A program made the translations under genes and the position numbers. A stretch of 6,389 nucleotides of DNA from Candidatus Finniella inopinata (GTDB lineage: Bacteria > Pseudomonadota > Alphaproteobacteria > Paracaedibacterales > CAITNM01). The stretch is taken from assembly GCA_945903885.1 (NCBI GenBank), contig CAMDPB010000070.1, positions 1 to 6,389 of the forward strand, in the 5' to 3' direction. Below the pieces are notes generated by a model. The model was not told the DNA's origin, ran no database searches, and saw nothing but the letters and a program-made list of their open reading frames with translations. Below, in pieces: positions 1-6,111 of the stretch; position 1 is the first letter of the stretch; each line of letters begins with the position of its first letter.

Positions 1-632
1 TTTACAGCAGTTGTTTGACCAACAATTTCACGTAACGCACTCTCAGCAGCAGCTTTTATGGTTGCTTCAGGGTTACGCACGACAAACAAATAATTAGTAA
101 TTTCTTTGATTTTCCACATGATTGTATAATTTGTAAGCACCATGTTTTCATCGCCAGTCAAAATAAGACTTTGCTCTGGGTCGCCTTCATGGGCGTTGCT
201 ATCAATTTGGTTAACAACAGCAACTTTTTTAACAATTTCGTGCTCAATAGGCGCCGGCAATCTATAACGTAATCCAGGCAATGCAGTTCGCACCATTTTA
301 CCAAATCGTAAAACAACCGCAATAGCACCTTCTTCGACTTTATAAAAGCCAGAAGCAAACCAAACTAAAAGTACTAGAGCAAAAATTCCGGCAAAAACTT
401 TTCCTTGATTTTGAGGGGGTAATCCGCCTCCTCCACCACTTCCACCATTGCGAGTTTCCTTAAACCGTCGTTGAAATTCATTAATAACTTTGGAAAACTC
501 AGGTGGCTGATTGCTAGATGGCCCACGACCGAATGGCCCGGAATCATTGCTTTTCTTTGGCTTTTTGCTTGAGTTGGCGTTGTCGCCTTTTACATCCCAA
601 GGGTTTTCGTTGTCGTCGTCTGCTGGGCTCAT
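1..632 (-). CDS. hflK: HflK, SPFH/band-7 membrane subunit that modulates FtsH protease (C-terminus cut by the window edge)
   Basis: The ATG is at 632 and the frame stays open to the window edge, giving 210 residues of a protein that is normally about 350-400. Seen: a hydrophilic Gly/Pro/Asn-rich N-terminus (residues 1-78) with a GGSGGGGG run at 63-70, one membrane segment at about 79-97, then the start of the band-7 domain with KVEEGAIAVVLRFGK and LPGLRYRLPAPIE, followed by ENMVLTNYTIMWKI and AAAESALREIVG, all typical of HflK. Known for the family: HflK and HflC form a large periplasm-facing complex in the inner membrane that surrounds FtsH and restrains or directs its degradation of membrane proteins. 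hflC normally follows hflK directly, so it is expected just left of the window. A weak Shine-Dalgarno-like AAGGA lies 12 bases before the ATG. No frameshift was found across the whole visible reading frame. Confidence 0.96.
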   Translation of the reverse strand, partial: MSPADDDNENPWDVKGDNANSSKKPKKSNDSGPFGRGPSSNQPPEFSKVINEFQRRFKETRNGGSGGGGGLPPQNQGKVFAGIFALVLLVWFASGFYKVEEGAIAVVLRFGKMVRTALPGLRYRLPAPIEHEIVKKVAVVNQIDSNAHEGDPEQSLILTGDENMVLTNYTIMWKIKEITNYLFVVRNPEATIKAAAESALREIVGQTTAV

Positions 633-667
633 TGTTGCCACAGATCCTTATAGTACTCATGCTTTCC

Positions 668-695
668 ATGATAGGGAAGGATTGGCAAAAAGCAA
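668..695 (-). promoter_or_regulatory. Candidate hflK promoter
   Basis: On the minus strand, TTGCTT (690-695) and TATCAT (668-673) are separated by 16 bases. This would start transcription about 30 bases before the hflK ATG at 632. Both boxes depart from consensus and the region is AT-rich, so this is only a plausible site. Transcription could also run through from the gene at 796-2475, because I saw no convincing terminator between the two; only a weak 5-bp stem (756-760 with 769-773) is present. Confidence 0.3.
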
Positions 696-795
696 GGGGG
701 AATAAAATGAAAAATTAAGGTTTTGTGTTTTACAACTCAGATAACTTGCTTAAAATCCTTTTTATTATAAGGAAATATGCAATATTCTAGTTAAT

Positions 796-2475
796 TTAGG
801 CGAGTCGAGAGCCAAATGTCATCCATTGCCTTAGTAAATTAGCCAAACGGTACACGATTCTATTTTTTCGGCCAGGCACGCATCCGCCCCCGGTGAATTG
901 ATTTTCATATAATTGGCCATAAAAGTTAGATTCCAAATTATATGGTGTCATATCAATGCCAGTATTTAAGCAAAAAGTATCAAGCTTTTGCGAAAAATCA
1001 AAAATCATTGAAAGAATTTCTACCCATTCTGCTTCTGTGACCTTATCACCACCACTTTGTGACGCGAGTGCTGTTGTAAATCCAGTAGGATAACCATTTA
1101 ACACATATCCTAAGTGCGTCATAATTTCTATTTTAGTAAGAACACGTCCATCATAATGGGCAGTTAGTCCATTTTCCAACGATGTTAAGCGTGTATTAAT
1201 AGCAGCAATCAACTCTGTTTTCGTGCGACTCGCCACATAATGCCCAGCAAAATATTTGCGTCCTATTTCCAACATTTTTTTTGTATTAGCGATTTGAAAA
1301 GCATCAAGACGGTGAACGCCCTGCCCACCAAAACCACCCGTCTTTATTATAGGTTCCATTTGATCAAGCAATACCAATGTTGCTGCGAAATCACTTGAAA
1401 ACTCTGGCAGCAAAGCTTTGTCATTCCACTGAAATGTCGCTGACTCCACCATTAAGCTACCTATGAAAAATCCTGTATCAGTAAATCCATCTTGAGGTAG
1501 ATAATCTCTAAAGTTCTTAGGGTTAAGCAATATGAACAATGGAATTAGCTTAGTGATTTTTAAAGGCGAACAACCTCGCTCAACCGCTGCTGACATGGGA
1601 TCACAGGGAAATTGCAAATCGCCGGAAACAACGTCATCTAGACGCCTTAATTCGTTATATGCATTCCTTATATCAGCAAGTGTAGGTAAACCGTTGCGAA
1701 CAGGCTGCCACGAAGAATTATGATTCTGTATTATTCCATCTGCAATAATCAACCTTTCTTTTGCATCTTCTGTTATTACCCAAGCATCTGGATGGCCTGC
1801 TGTTTTCCAATCAGTTACTGCTTCACCAGCAATATTTACAAGCGCTTCATTAGGCGTAAAAAACTCAATGATATTTTCTGGCCTTACAGTTTCTAAAGGA
1901 TCAATTAAAAAATTTCTTATTCCTGGCATTCGCGCCCAAGTCACAGCCCCCTCTTGTGTTAGAGATGATATTTTTGCGCCAATGTATCTGCCGGCTGCTG
2001 CCGATTTTTTCATGTAATCGTAGTGCGAAGGTTTTGCTCTTCCTTTAGCACCAGCCCCCTTATTCCATAACACATTTTCATCATCAGAACTTGCCAGCGC
2101 TATAGAAATACTCATTGATGCTATGCACGCAGCTTCTTTACTTGTTAAGGCGCGGTCAGACCACTCAATATCCGTTTCATCATTTAAAATTTTTCGCGCT
2201 AATGAACCATATTTCGCTTGATCTGCTTCGATAACAGTAGACCTAGCCTTTCGTGAAGCCCATTCTGCCATTGCGAAAGAAAGTGGGAAGGGAAGAATTA
2301 TCCCTGCTCTGTCAGGTGGTAAAACTCCCATTTCCGTGCGCACGGTTTCAATTTCTGATCTTGAAGCAGCGAGCTCTGATTGAACTTCTTCTTCATCTGT
2401 CCAAGCAGAGAAAAGCGAAGAGAGACAAAAAGTCCCGCAGAGCACAACACACCAAAAGAGCATGAAAAACCACAT
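796..2475 (-). CDS. Exported protein of unknown family, 559 residues
   Basis: I do not recognise this protein. Seen: a strongly hydrophobic N-terminus (residues 1-24) ending in LFSA before an acidic stretch (WTDEEE), which looks like a Sec signal peptide cut by signal peptidase I. No lipobox is convincing despite Cys at 9, 13 and 17. The mature part is soluble-looking, with Trp and charged residues throughout, five cysteines (117, 291, 302, 502, 532), a Gly-rich KTGGFGGQG segment at 379-386 and another, TGGGCVPG, at 528-535. There are no further obvious membrane segments and no tandem repeats. The start could be ATG 2475 or the in-frame ATG at 2463 (Met5); neither has a Shine-Dalgarno sequence, and both leave a workable signal peptide. 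The intact 559-codon frame with normal amino-acid composition makes a real gene near certain. It points the same way as hflK, 163 bases upstream of it. A secreted or periplasmic location is inferred; function is unknown. Confidence 0.85.
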   Translation of the reverse strand: MWFFMLFWCVVLCGTFCLSSLFSAWTDEEEVQSELAASRSEIETVRTEMGVLPPDRAGIILPFPLSFAMAEWASRKARSTVIEADQAKYGSLARKILNDETDIEWSDRALTSKEAACIASMSISIALASSDDENVLWNKGAGAKGRAKPSHYDYMKKSAAAGRYIGAKISSLTQEGAVTWARMPGIRNFLIDPLETVRPENIIEFFTPNEALVNIAGEAVTDWKTAGHPDAWVITEDAKERLIIADGIIQNHNSSWQPVRNGLPTLADIRNAYNELRRLDDVVSGDLQFPCDPMSAAVERGCSPLKITKLIPLFILLNPKNFRDYLPQDGFTDTGFFIGSLMVESATFQWNDKALLPEFSSDFAATLVLLDQMEPIIKTGGFGGQGVHRLDAFQIANTKKMLEIGRKYFAGHYVASRTKTELIAAINTRLTSLENGLTAHYDGRVLTKIEIMTHLGYVLNGYPTGFTTALASQSGGDKVTEAEWVEILSMIFDFSQKLDTFCLNTGIDMTPYNLESNFYGQLYENQFTGGGCVPGRKNRIVYRLANLLRQWMTFGSRLA

Positions 2476-2489
2476 TGACGATATAATAA

Positions 2490-2514
2490 ATTATATTAAT
2501 GGATTTATATTAAT
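2490..2514 (-). promoter_or_regulatory. Candidate -10 box and 10-bp direct repeats before the 559-residue protein gene
   Basis: A perfect TATAAT lies on the minus strand at 2490-2495, but no good -35 box is found 16-19 bases upstream of it. It would put the transcript start about 8 bases before ATG 2475 and 20 before ATG 2463, which slightly favours the later start. The 10-mer TTATATTAAT (plus strand) occurs at 2491-2500 and again at 2505-2514, one and a third helical turns apart, so the second copy could be a binding site or simply AT-rich chance. Confidence 0.28.
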
Positions 2515-2710
2515 AATTTATGAATTTTTATTTTATGGGTTTTTATTTTTATTAAATATTATTTTTAAGTACCTAGCGAATTGCGTATAGCTCTCATGAT
2601 TTATTAATTCAAAATAATTTTTAGAAAATTCATTCAAGGTAAATACACAAGCCCGAATATCAAAAAGCACTGAATACGATACGCGCATTAGGCATTTGTT
2701 GATAAATCCC

Positions 2711-2740
2711 TTCTTTTAAAAGCAAAGATCAGGTTATACT
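2711..2740 (+). promoter_or_regulatory. Candidate promoter of the metallophosphoesterase gene
   Basis: TATACT (2735-2740) is a good -10 box. The matching -35, TTCTTT (2711-2716) at 18-base spacing, is weak. The predicted start near 2747 leaves a leader of about 20 bases before ATG 2767. The leader has no Shine-Dalgarno sequence. Confidence 0.35.
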
Positions 2741-2766
2741 CAGGCCAAAATATATACGATAAAATT

Positions 2767-3576
2767 ATGCGCATTCTCTTTTTAGGCGATGTTTTCGGCC
2801 GCAGTGGCCGTGATGCTGTAGCAAAACACCTACCAATGCTAAAACAAAAATATAAACCTGATTTTACTATTGTTAATGGAGAAAATGCCGCCCATGGATT
2901 TGGGCTGTTGCCTGACATGGCTAAGGATTTTTTATCAATGGGAATTGATATTATTACCGGTGGCAACCATAGCTTTGATAAGAATGAAATTATTTCATTA
3001 ATGAGCCAGACCGATAAAATTTTACGCCCAATAAACTACCCTAAAGCCGTTCCTGGTAAAGGGGTTGGTCTGTACACTAGCAATGGAAAAACGTTACTAG
3101 TTATAAACGCTATGGGACGGTTGTTCATGGAACCGTTTTTAGATTGCCCATTTGTCGCTGTGGAAGAGGTTTTGAAACGCTATCCCTTAGGTGGATCAAT
3201 ATCTGCTATTTTTGTAGATATGCACGGGGAAGCAACATCTGAAAAAATGGCGCTAGCTAAATATTTTGATGGAAAAATTACAGCTGTAGTTGGCACACAT
3301 ACCCATATACCAACAGCAGATGCACATATTATGAAAGGTGGAACAGCCTATTTAAGTGACGCGGGCATGTGCGGTGATTACGATTCTGTGATAGGCCTAA
3401 AACCCGAAACAGCATTAGCTAGTTTTTTCAAAAAAATACCCAAACCAAAAAATAAAGAACCAGCATCTGGCGAAGGAACCGTATGTGGTGTATTTATTGA
3501 AAGCGGACCAAATGGTCACGCTATTGCCATTGAGCCAATTCGCGTTGGACCTGTGTTAATAAATAGCGGCGCTTAG
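2767..3576 (+). CDS. ymdB: YmdB-family (TIGR00282-type) metallophosphoesterase
   Basis: A complete 269-residue protein, the usual family length. Metal and active-site residues of the family are all in place: D8 (LGDVFGRSGR), E39 and N40 (VNGENAAHG), N67 and H68 (TGGNHSFD), H153 (VDMHGEAT), and H178/H180 (VGTHTHIPTAD), followed by the conserved AYLSDAGMCGDYDSVIG. Known for the family: a binuclear-metal calcineurin-like fold; the Bacillus subtilis member hydrolyses 2',3'-cyclic nucleotides and affects biofilm and nanotube traits. In proteobacteria the role is poorly defined, so the substrate here is unproven. There is no signal peptide, so it is cytoplasmic. The ATG at 2767 is the only sensible start because the conserved N-terminal MRILFLGD begins there. 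The gene stands alone, divergent from the gene on its left and convergent with the one on its right. Confidence 0.95.
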   Translation: MRILFLGDVFGRSGRDAVAKHLPMLKQKYKPDFTIVNGENAAHGFGLLPDMAKDFLSMGIDIITGGNHSFDKNEIISLMSQTDKILRPINYPKAVPGKGVGLYTSNGKTLLVINAMGRLFMEPFLDCPFVAVEEVLKRYPLGGSISAIFVDMHGEATSEKMALAKYFDGKITAVVGTHTHIPTADAHIMKGGTAYLSDAGMCGDYDSVIGLKPETALASFFKKIPKPKNKEPASGEGTVCGVFIESGPNGHAIAIEPIRVGPVLINSGA

Positions 3577-3614
3577 CTTTGAAGATTTTTCGCTTTTAAT
3601 TTTGTTAGTAATTT

Positions 3615-3644
3615 AAAAAATACCCACCCTTATTATGGGTGGGT
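3615..3644 (-). terminator. Rho-independent terminator between convergent genes
   Basis: ACCCACCC (3622-3629) and GGGTGGGT (3637-3644) form a perfect 8-bp stem with a 7-base loop. Read on the minus strand, the stem is followed by A and then six Ts (complement of 3615-3620), so it best ends the metallopeptidase transcript, whose stop codon is at 3716-3718. On the plus strand the stem is followed only by TTAG, so it may act weakly for the metallophosphoesterase gene that ends at 3576. Confidence 0.88.
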
Positions 3645-3715
3645 TTAGATTGCACGAAAACCAATTAAAAATTCATTAAAAGATATTTTTCGTAATTAAT
3701 CAGCAGAATTCAGAC

Positions 3716-4408
3716 CTAAAAATGCATGAATAATTCTTTGCTATGCTGCTTTAACCATTTTTGTAAGTTTTTATAATCAGGGCAAAGGCGTTCAACGTGG
3801 GTCCAGAATTTTTTGCTATGGTTCATTTCCTTTAAATGGGAAACTTCATGGGCGCACAGATATGCCAGCACTGGTTCTGGGGCCAAGACTACACGCCAAC
3901 AATAGTTTAGGTTTCCAAAGGATGAGCAACTACCAAAGCGGGTTTTCATGTCTTTAATAACAATTTGGTTGATTTTAACGCCCAGCACCGCAGCGTATTC
4001 GTGGCTGTATTGGGAAAATTTCTGAGATGCTAAATCTTTAAGATATTTACTTAATGTCTGCCCAAATTTTGACTGAATTCCATGCACCTCTAGCACAGCA
4101 TCTTTCAGCACAACCATTGACTTGGGGCTCTGAATAAAATCTACACGGACTATATTGCCCAAAACTGAAATGCTGTCACCTGGAGCAATTATGCGTAATG
4201 CTTTTGGTTGATGCGCTTCCATTTTGGCAAACCATGCGTGTGCACTATCTATAAAATTCGTAACTTTTGAAAAGGAAAGAAGACTTGGAGCAGACACCAC
4301 AAAAGCCTTTTGTTTTTTGGAAAAGCGCAACGTGAGTTTCTTCAGAAAAAGCTTTCGCTGAATAAGAACGGTTTTTCCGCATGCTGTGGTATAGGTTTGT
4401 GGTTGCAA
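3716..4408 (-). CDS. YgjP-like zinc metallopeptidase (DUF45, M48/SprT-like)
   Basis: A complete protein of 230 residues, near the family norm of about 230-250. The diagnostic block is KTRFGSCSS (155-163), NYCWRVVLAPEPVLAYL (168-184), then the zinc site HEVSH (H187, E188, H191) with the third ligand H197 in EMNHSKKFW. Known for the family: a WLM/SprT-like zincin fold found widely in bacteria (E. coli YgjP); the physiological substrate is not established. The canonical WGSCS is FGSCS here, a mild change. There is no signal peptide or membrane segment, so it is probably cytoplasmic. The start is TTG at 4408: an in-frame stop lies six codons upstream (4424-4426), there is no ATG in that stretch, and a CGGA-type weak ribosome site sits about 8 bases before the TTG. 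The sequence would otherwise have to start far inside the domain. Confidence 0.93.
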   Translation of the reverse strand: MQPQTYTTACGKTVLIQRKLFLKKLTLRFSKKQKAFVVSAPSLLSFSKVTNFIDSAHAWFAKMEAHQPKALRIIAPGDSISVLGNIVRVDFIQSPKSMVVLKDAVLEVHGIQSKFGQTLSKYLKDLASQKFSQYSHEYAAVLGVKINQIVIKDMKTRFGSCSSFGNLNYCWRVVLAPEPVLAYLCAHEVSHLKEMNHSKKFWTHVERLCPDYKNLQKWLKQHSKELFMHF

Positions 4409-4434
4409 TAAATTGGTCCGGATTTATTAGATAT

Positions 4435-4464
4435 TGTATAATAGCCAATTCTACATAACAACAA
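4435..4464 (-). promoter_or_regulatory. Candidate promoter of the metallopeptidase gene
   Basis: Minus-strand TTGTTG (4459-4464) and TATACA (4435-4440) are spaced 18 bases apart. The predicted start near 4428 gives a leader of about 20 bases to the TTG at 4408. It lies just outside the oppositely directed promoter at 4478-4506. Confidence 0.45.
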
Positions 4465-4477
4465 AAGAAATAAAAAG

Positions 4478-4506
4478 TTTACATTTGGTTTTTTTATTAC
4501 TATATT
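4478..4506 (+). promoter_or_regulatory. Candidate promoter of the secreted orphan gene at 4541
   Basis: TTTACA (4478-4483), a 17-base spacer, and TATATT (4501-4506) make the best sigma-70-like promoter in the window. Transcription would begin near 4513. This matters for the start codon: TTG 4505 overlaps the -10 box and ATG 4511 is at or before the transcript start, so neither is likely to be used. Confidence 0.55.
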
Positions 4507-4540
4507 GACAATGTGTTATTTTTTATTTACGAAACTTTTT

Positions 4541-5494
4541 ATGAGAATTTTATTTTATATAGTATTTGCCTGTGTGTTTCAAACTGCAATGGCTGCAGAA
4601 GCTTTTAACGAAGACGAATTAGCTGCCTTAGAAAAAATTAAAGCAACTGTAGAAGGGCGCCTGCGTTACAATCAAATTTTACTAGACATTCTTAATGAAG
4701 ATGACGTTGAAGATAATATAAGAGTTGAAAATTTTTACCTTGCATCAGGGTTCAAAGGTACAGAAAAACTAAGAACCCCTCAAATGCTTAAGGAGTGGAT
4801 TGAACCTGATTTTGATTTATTAAAAATTACACACAAGATTCTGGAAGAGTGTTTGACTTCTCAAGAAAATAGCCATGAGTGTTTGGCGTTTCTTCAAATG
4901 AATTTGGATATATCACACAAAAAAAAACTTGCTGAAGGTACCGACCACCTTTATAACGTTAGCTTTTATGAACTTTTTTTTTACGAAATTATGTGCAATT
5001 ACGCGCAAGCATTCAGTTTGCCACCCTTCTATAAAGATATAAGTGAAATGATTACATTTGAACGATGTGTAGAAAATTATACATGTATAACAAAATTCTC
5101 ACCTGACGATACAGATCAATCTAATATAACTTGTAAAGCTTACGATATTTTGTATCGAAAAAACGGTAGAGAACTACCTCAAACTCATAAAATTACGATA
5201 GATAAGTGGTTTGAATGCCTTGAAACAATGGGAAAAGCAGCGAATGAGAAAATACTTTTATTTGACATAACATATTATGAAACACAAAAACAGTTTTTTG
5301 AAATAGGCAAGACTATAGCACAGATGAACTGGCACTTTCGCCATCTAGCACCAAAACTGGATGAAGTAATCGGATTTTTAGCTGCGGAAGCTGAAAAAGA
5401 ATTATTAGAATTATTAGATAAAGAAGAAAAAGCACCTAGTAAAAAACAGCTTAAAAAACAAAAAAAATATGCCCAAGGCAACTACTTCACTTAA
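4541..5494 (+). CDS. Secreted cysteine-containing protein of unknown family, 317 residues
   Basis: I do not recognise this protein. The frame is open from TTG 4505 (329 codons), but ATG 4541 is the better start. It lies downstream of the predicted transcript start and begins a standard signal peptide: MR, a hydrophobic core to about residue 16, then AMAAEA, with cleavage near 18-20. The mature part is acidic and probably mostly helical, with seven cysteines (104, 114, 152, 176, 182, 198, 226, counted from 4541), compatible with disulphides in an exported protein. The C-terminus (about 281-310) is a charged helix, AEKELLELLDKEEK, then a Lys-rich tail. The ELLELL stretch is encoded by a 9-bp tandem duplication at 5400-5417. 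The last 26 bases overlap the frame starting at 5469, and the tail is coded by several A-runs, so the true C-terminus may lie in that frame. No Shine-Dalgarno sequence is visible. Confidence 0.82.
   Translation: MRILFYIVFACVFQTAMAAEAFNEDELAALEKIKATVEGRLRYNQILLDILNEDDVEDNIRVENFYLASGFKGTEKLRTPQMLKEWIEPDFDLLKITHKILEECLTSQENSHECLAFLQMNLDISHKKKLAEGTDHLYNVSFYELFFYEIMCNYAQAFSLPPFYKDISEMITFERCVENYTCITKFSPDDTDQSNITCKAYDILYRKNGRELPQTHKITIDKWFECLETMGKAANEKILLFDITYYETQKQFFEIGKTIAQMNWHFRHLAPKLDEVIGFLAAEAEKELLELLDKEEKAPSKKQLKKQKKYAQGNYFT
5441..5467 (+). other. A-run cluster at the overlap, possible slippage or frameshift site
   Basis: Runs of six, six and seven A (5441-5446, 5453-5458, 5461-5467) lie just before the stop of the 4541 gene and the ATG of the 5469 frame. 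Going from the first frame to the second needs a +1 shift, or loss of one A in DNA or RNA. The in-phase heptamer A AAA AAA at 5461-5467 would favour -1 slippage, which leads into a frame that stops soon after, so ordinary -1 programmed frameshifting does not explain a fusion. Confidence 0.45.
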
Positions 5495-5954
5495 GGTTCC
5501 TGAACCTGAAGCAACTAAGGAGACCCCTGATTCTGCAGAACCATTAGTTTCTGTGCGCATGTGGAAAGCAGTGCATTTACCACCTTCTGATCGGGCGTTA
5601 AACACTAGTGCATTCACGGCTAAGACACATGATAAGGTAGCTGCCTCTGTTGTATCTAGACTAGCAACAAGCTCTTCATGTGGTCCCGCGACAACAACTT
5701 CTTCTTGGAGCGATGCAGTATCTAGTTTAAAGCGGCCTAAGATACTGGATTTCATCCATGCGCTTAACATATTAAAAAATGATTTTGATGCAACTATTAA
5801 AGAAGGTGCAATATATACAATCAGCCTAAGGGGACCGAATGGCTTGACCAATATATATTGTCATAATTCCCACGGTGCGCAAGATGAAAAAAAATGGCCT
5901 GCATGGCGCATTAACATGAAAGATGGTTTAAGAGCTGCAGGCTTTGAATGGTAG
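5469..5954 (+). CDS. Overlapping reading frame of 161 codons: coupled orphan gene or frameshifted 3' part of the preceding gene
   Basis: I do not recognise this product. Residues 1-88 are a low-complexity, Ser/Thr/Ala/Pro-rich stretch that looks like a flexible linker. Residues 89-161 look like a small folded domain (RPKILDFIHALN, then IYTISLRGPNG, HNSHG and a Trp-rich KKWPAWRINM, ending LRAAGFEW). It has no signal peptide and no ribosome binding site before ATG 5469, and the frame is open upstream only back to 5418, inside the A-rich end of the previous gene. A one-base loss in the A7 run at 5461-5467 would join it to the preceding secreted protein. GC is much higher here (29/60 in 5641-5700) than in the preceding gene (17/60 in 5221-5280). 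The opposite strand also has an open frame (5414-5851), but it encodes an implausible Phe-rich end. The gene-like C-terminal domain favours the plus strand. Confidence 0.6.
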   Translation: MPKATTSLKVPEPEATKETPDSAEPLVSVRMWKAVHLPPSDRALNTSAFTAKTHDKVAASVVSRLATSSSCGPATTTSSWSDAVSSLKRPKILDFIHALNILKNDFDATIKEGAIYTISLRGPNGLTNIYCHNSHGAQDEKKWPAWRINMKDGLRAAGFEW

Positions 5955-5955
5955 A

Positions 5956-6000
5956 GGCAACCTTGGGGGGGATGATTCGCTATAACCCCTCCTCGTTACC
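5956..6000. repeat. Imperfect GC-rich hairpin just after the 5954 stop
   Basis: Seven Gs (5965-5971) pair with CCCCTCC (5986-5992) through one G-T position. Outside them GGCAAC (5956-5961) pairs with GTTACC (5995-6000) with one mismatch, leaving a 14-base loop. It begins two bases after the stop codon of the 5469 frame. There is no T-tract after it on either strand, so it is not a standard intrinsic terminator; it could be a transcript-end stabiliser or part of a dispersed element. Confidence 0.5.
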
Positions 6001-6005
6001 TTGAG

Positions 6006-6022
6006 CACGCGCAGCTGGCGTG
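6006..6022. repeat. Short perfect inverted repeat CACGC/GCGTG
   Basis: CACGC (6006-6010) and GCGTG (6018-6022) form a 5-bp GC-rich stem around GCAGCTG, which itself contains the palindrome CAGCTG. It sits in the same intergenic segment as the hairpin at 5956-6000. No T-run follows. Confidence 0.35.
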
Positions 6023-6046
6023 AATGTGCATTTTATAATATCGATT

Positions 6047-6085
6047 CATTACACTGGTTATCACGAAGCTTCGCTTCTTATAATG
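6047..6085. repeat. Quasi-palindromic segment centred on CGAAGCTTCG
   Basis: The 10-bp perfect palindrome CGAAGCTTCG (6064-6073) is flanked by imperfect arms (TTAT at 6058-6061 with ATAA at 6080-6083; CATTA at 6047-6051 with TAATG at 6081-6085). It lies 27 bases beyond the stop of the E2 gene on the minus strand. It resembles intergenic palindromic elements in general shape, but copy number cannot be judged from one window. Confidence 0.35.
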
Positions 6086-6111
6086 ACAATTATTTGCGTT
6101 CTGAATTCGAA

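Larger units (their letters stand above)
2476..2766. other. AT-rich intergenic region between divergent genes
   Basis: This 291-base stretch separates the divergent genes at 2475 (minus) and 2767 (plus). Its left third (about 2476-2575) is almost pure A/T with T-rich imperfect repeats such as TTTTTATTTT (2525-2556 area). The right part is more ordinary. I see no coding frame, RNA gene or strong hairpin. It presumably holds promoters for both flanking genes. Confidence 0.7.

Noticed and set aside
511..718. Two plus-strand frames over the start of hflK
   Set aside because: They are antisense shadows of the HflK N-terminus, whose protein sequence is clearly recognisable.
756..773. Hairpin TCCTT/AAGGA as a terminator of the 559-residue gene
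   Set aside because: The 5-bp AT-rich stem is too weak, and no T-tract follows on the minus strand.
2405..2475. Lipoprotein signal in the 559-residue protein
   Set aside because: Cysteines at 9, 13 and 17 do not follow a proper lipobox, and the hydrophobic core continues past them to an FSA-type cleavage site.
2688..2966. Minus-strand open frame of 92 codons over the start of the metallophosphoesterase
   Set aside because: It overlaps the conserved N-terminus of the phosphoesterase and has no recognisable features; it is a shadow.
4505..4540. TTG 4505 or ATG 4511 as the start of the secreted orphan
   Set aside because: Both lie in or before the predicted -10 box and transcript start, and the extra residues only pad a signal peptide that is already complete from 4541.
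5441..5459. A AAA AAC heptamers as -1 frameshift signals
   Set aside because: Both copies are out of phase with the reading frame, and a -1 shift would not reach the 5469 frame.
5414..5851. Minus-strand open frame of 145 codons opposite the 5469-5954 frame
   Set aside because: It ends in a Phe-rich run that is simply the complement of the A-rich tract, has no homology I recognise, and has no promoter or ribosome site. It appears to be a mirror of the plus-strand frame.
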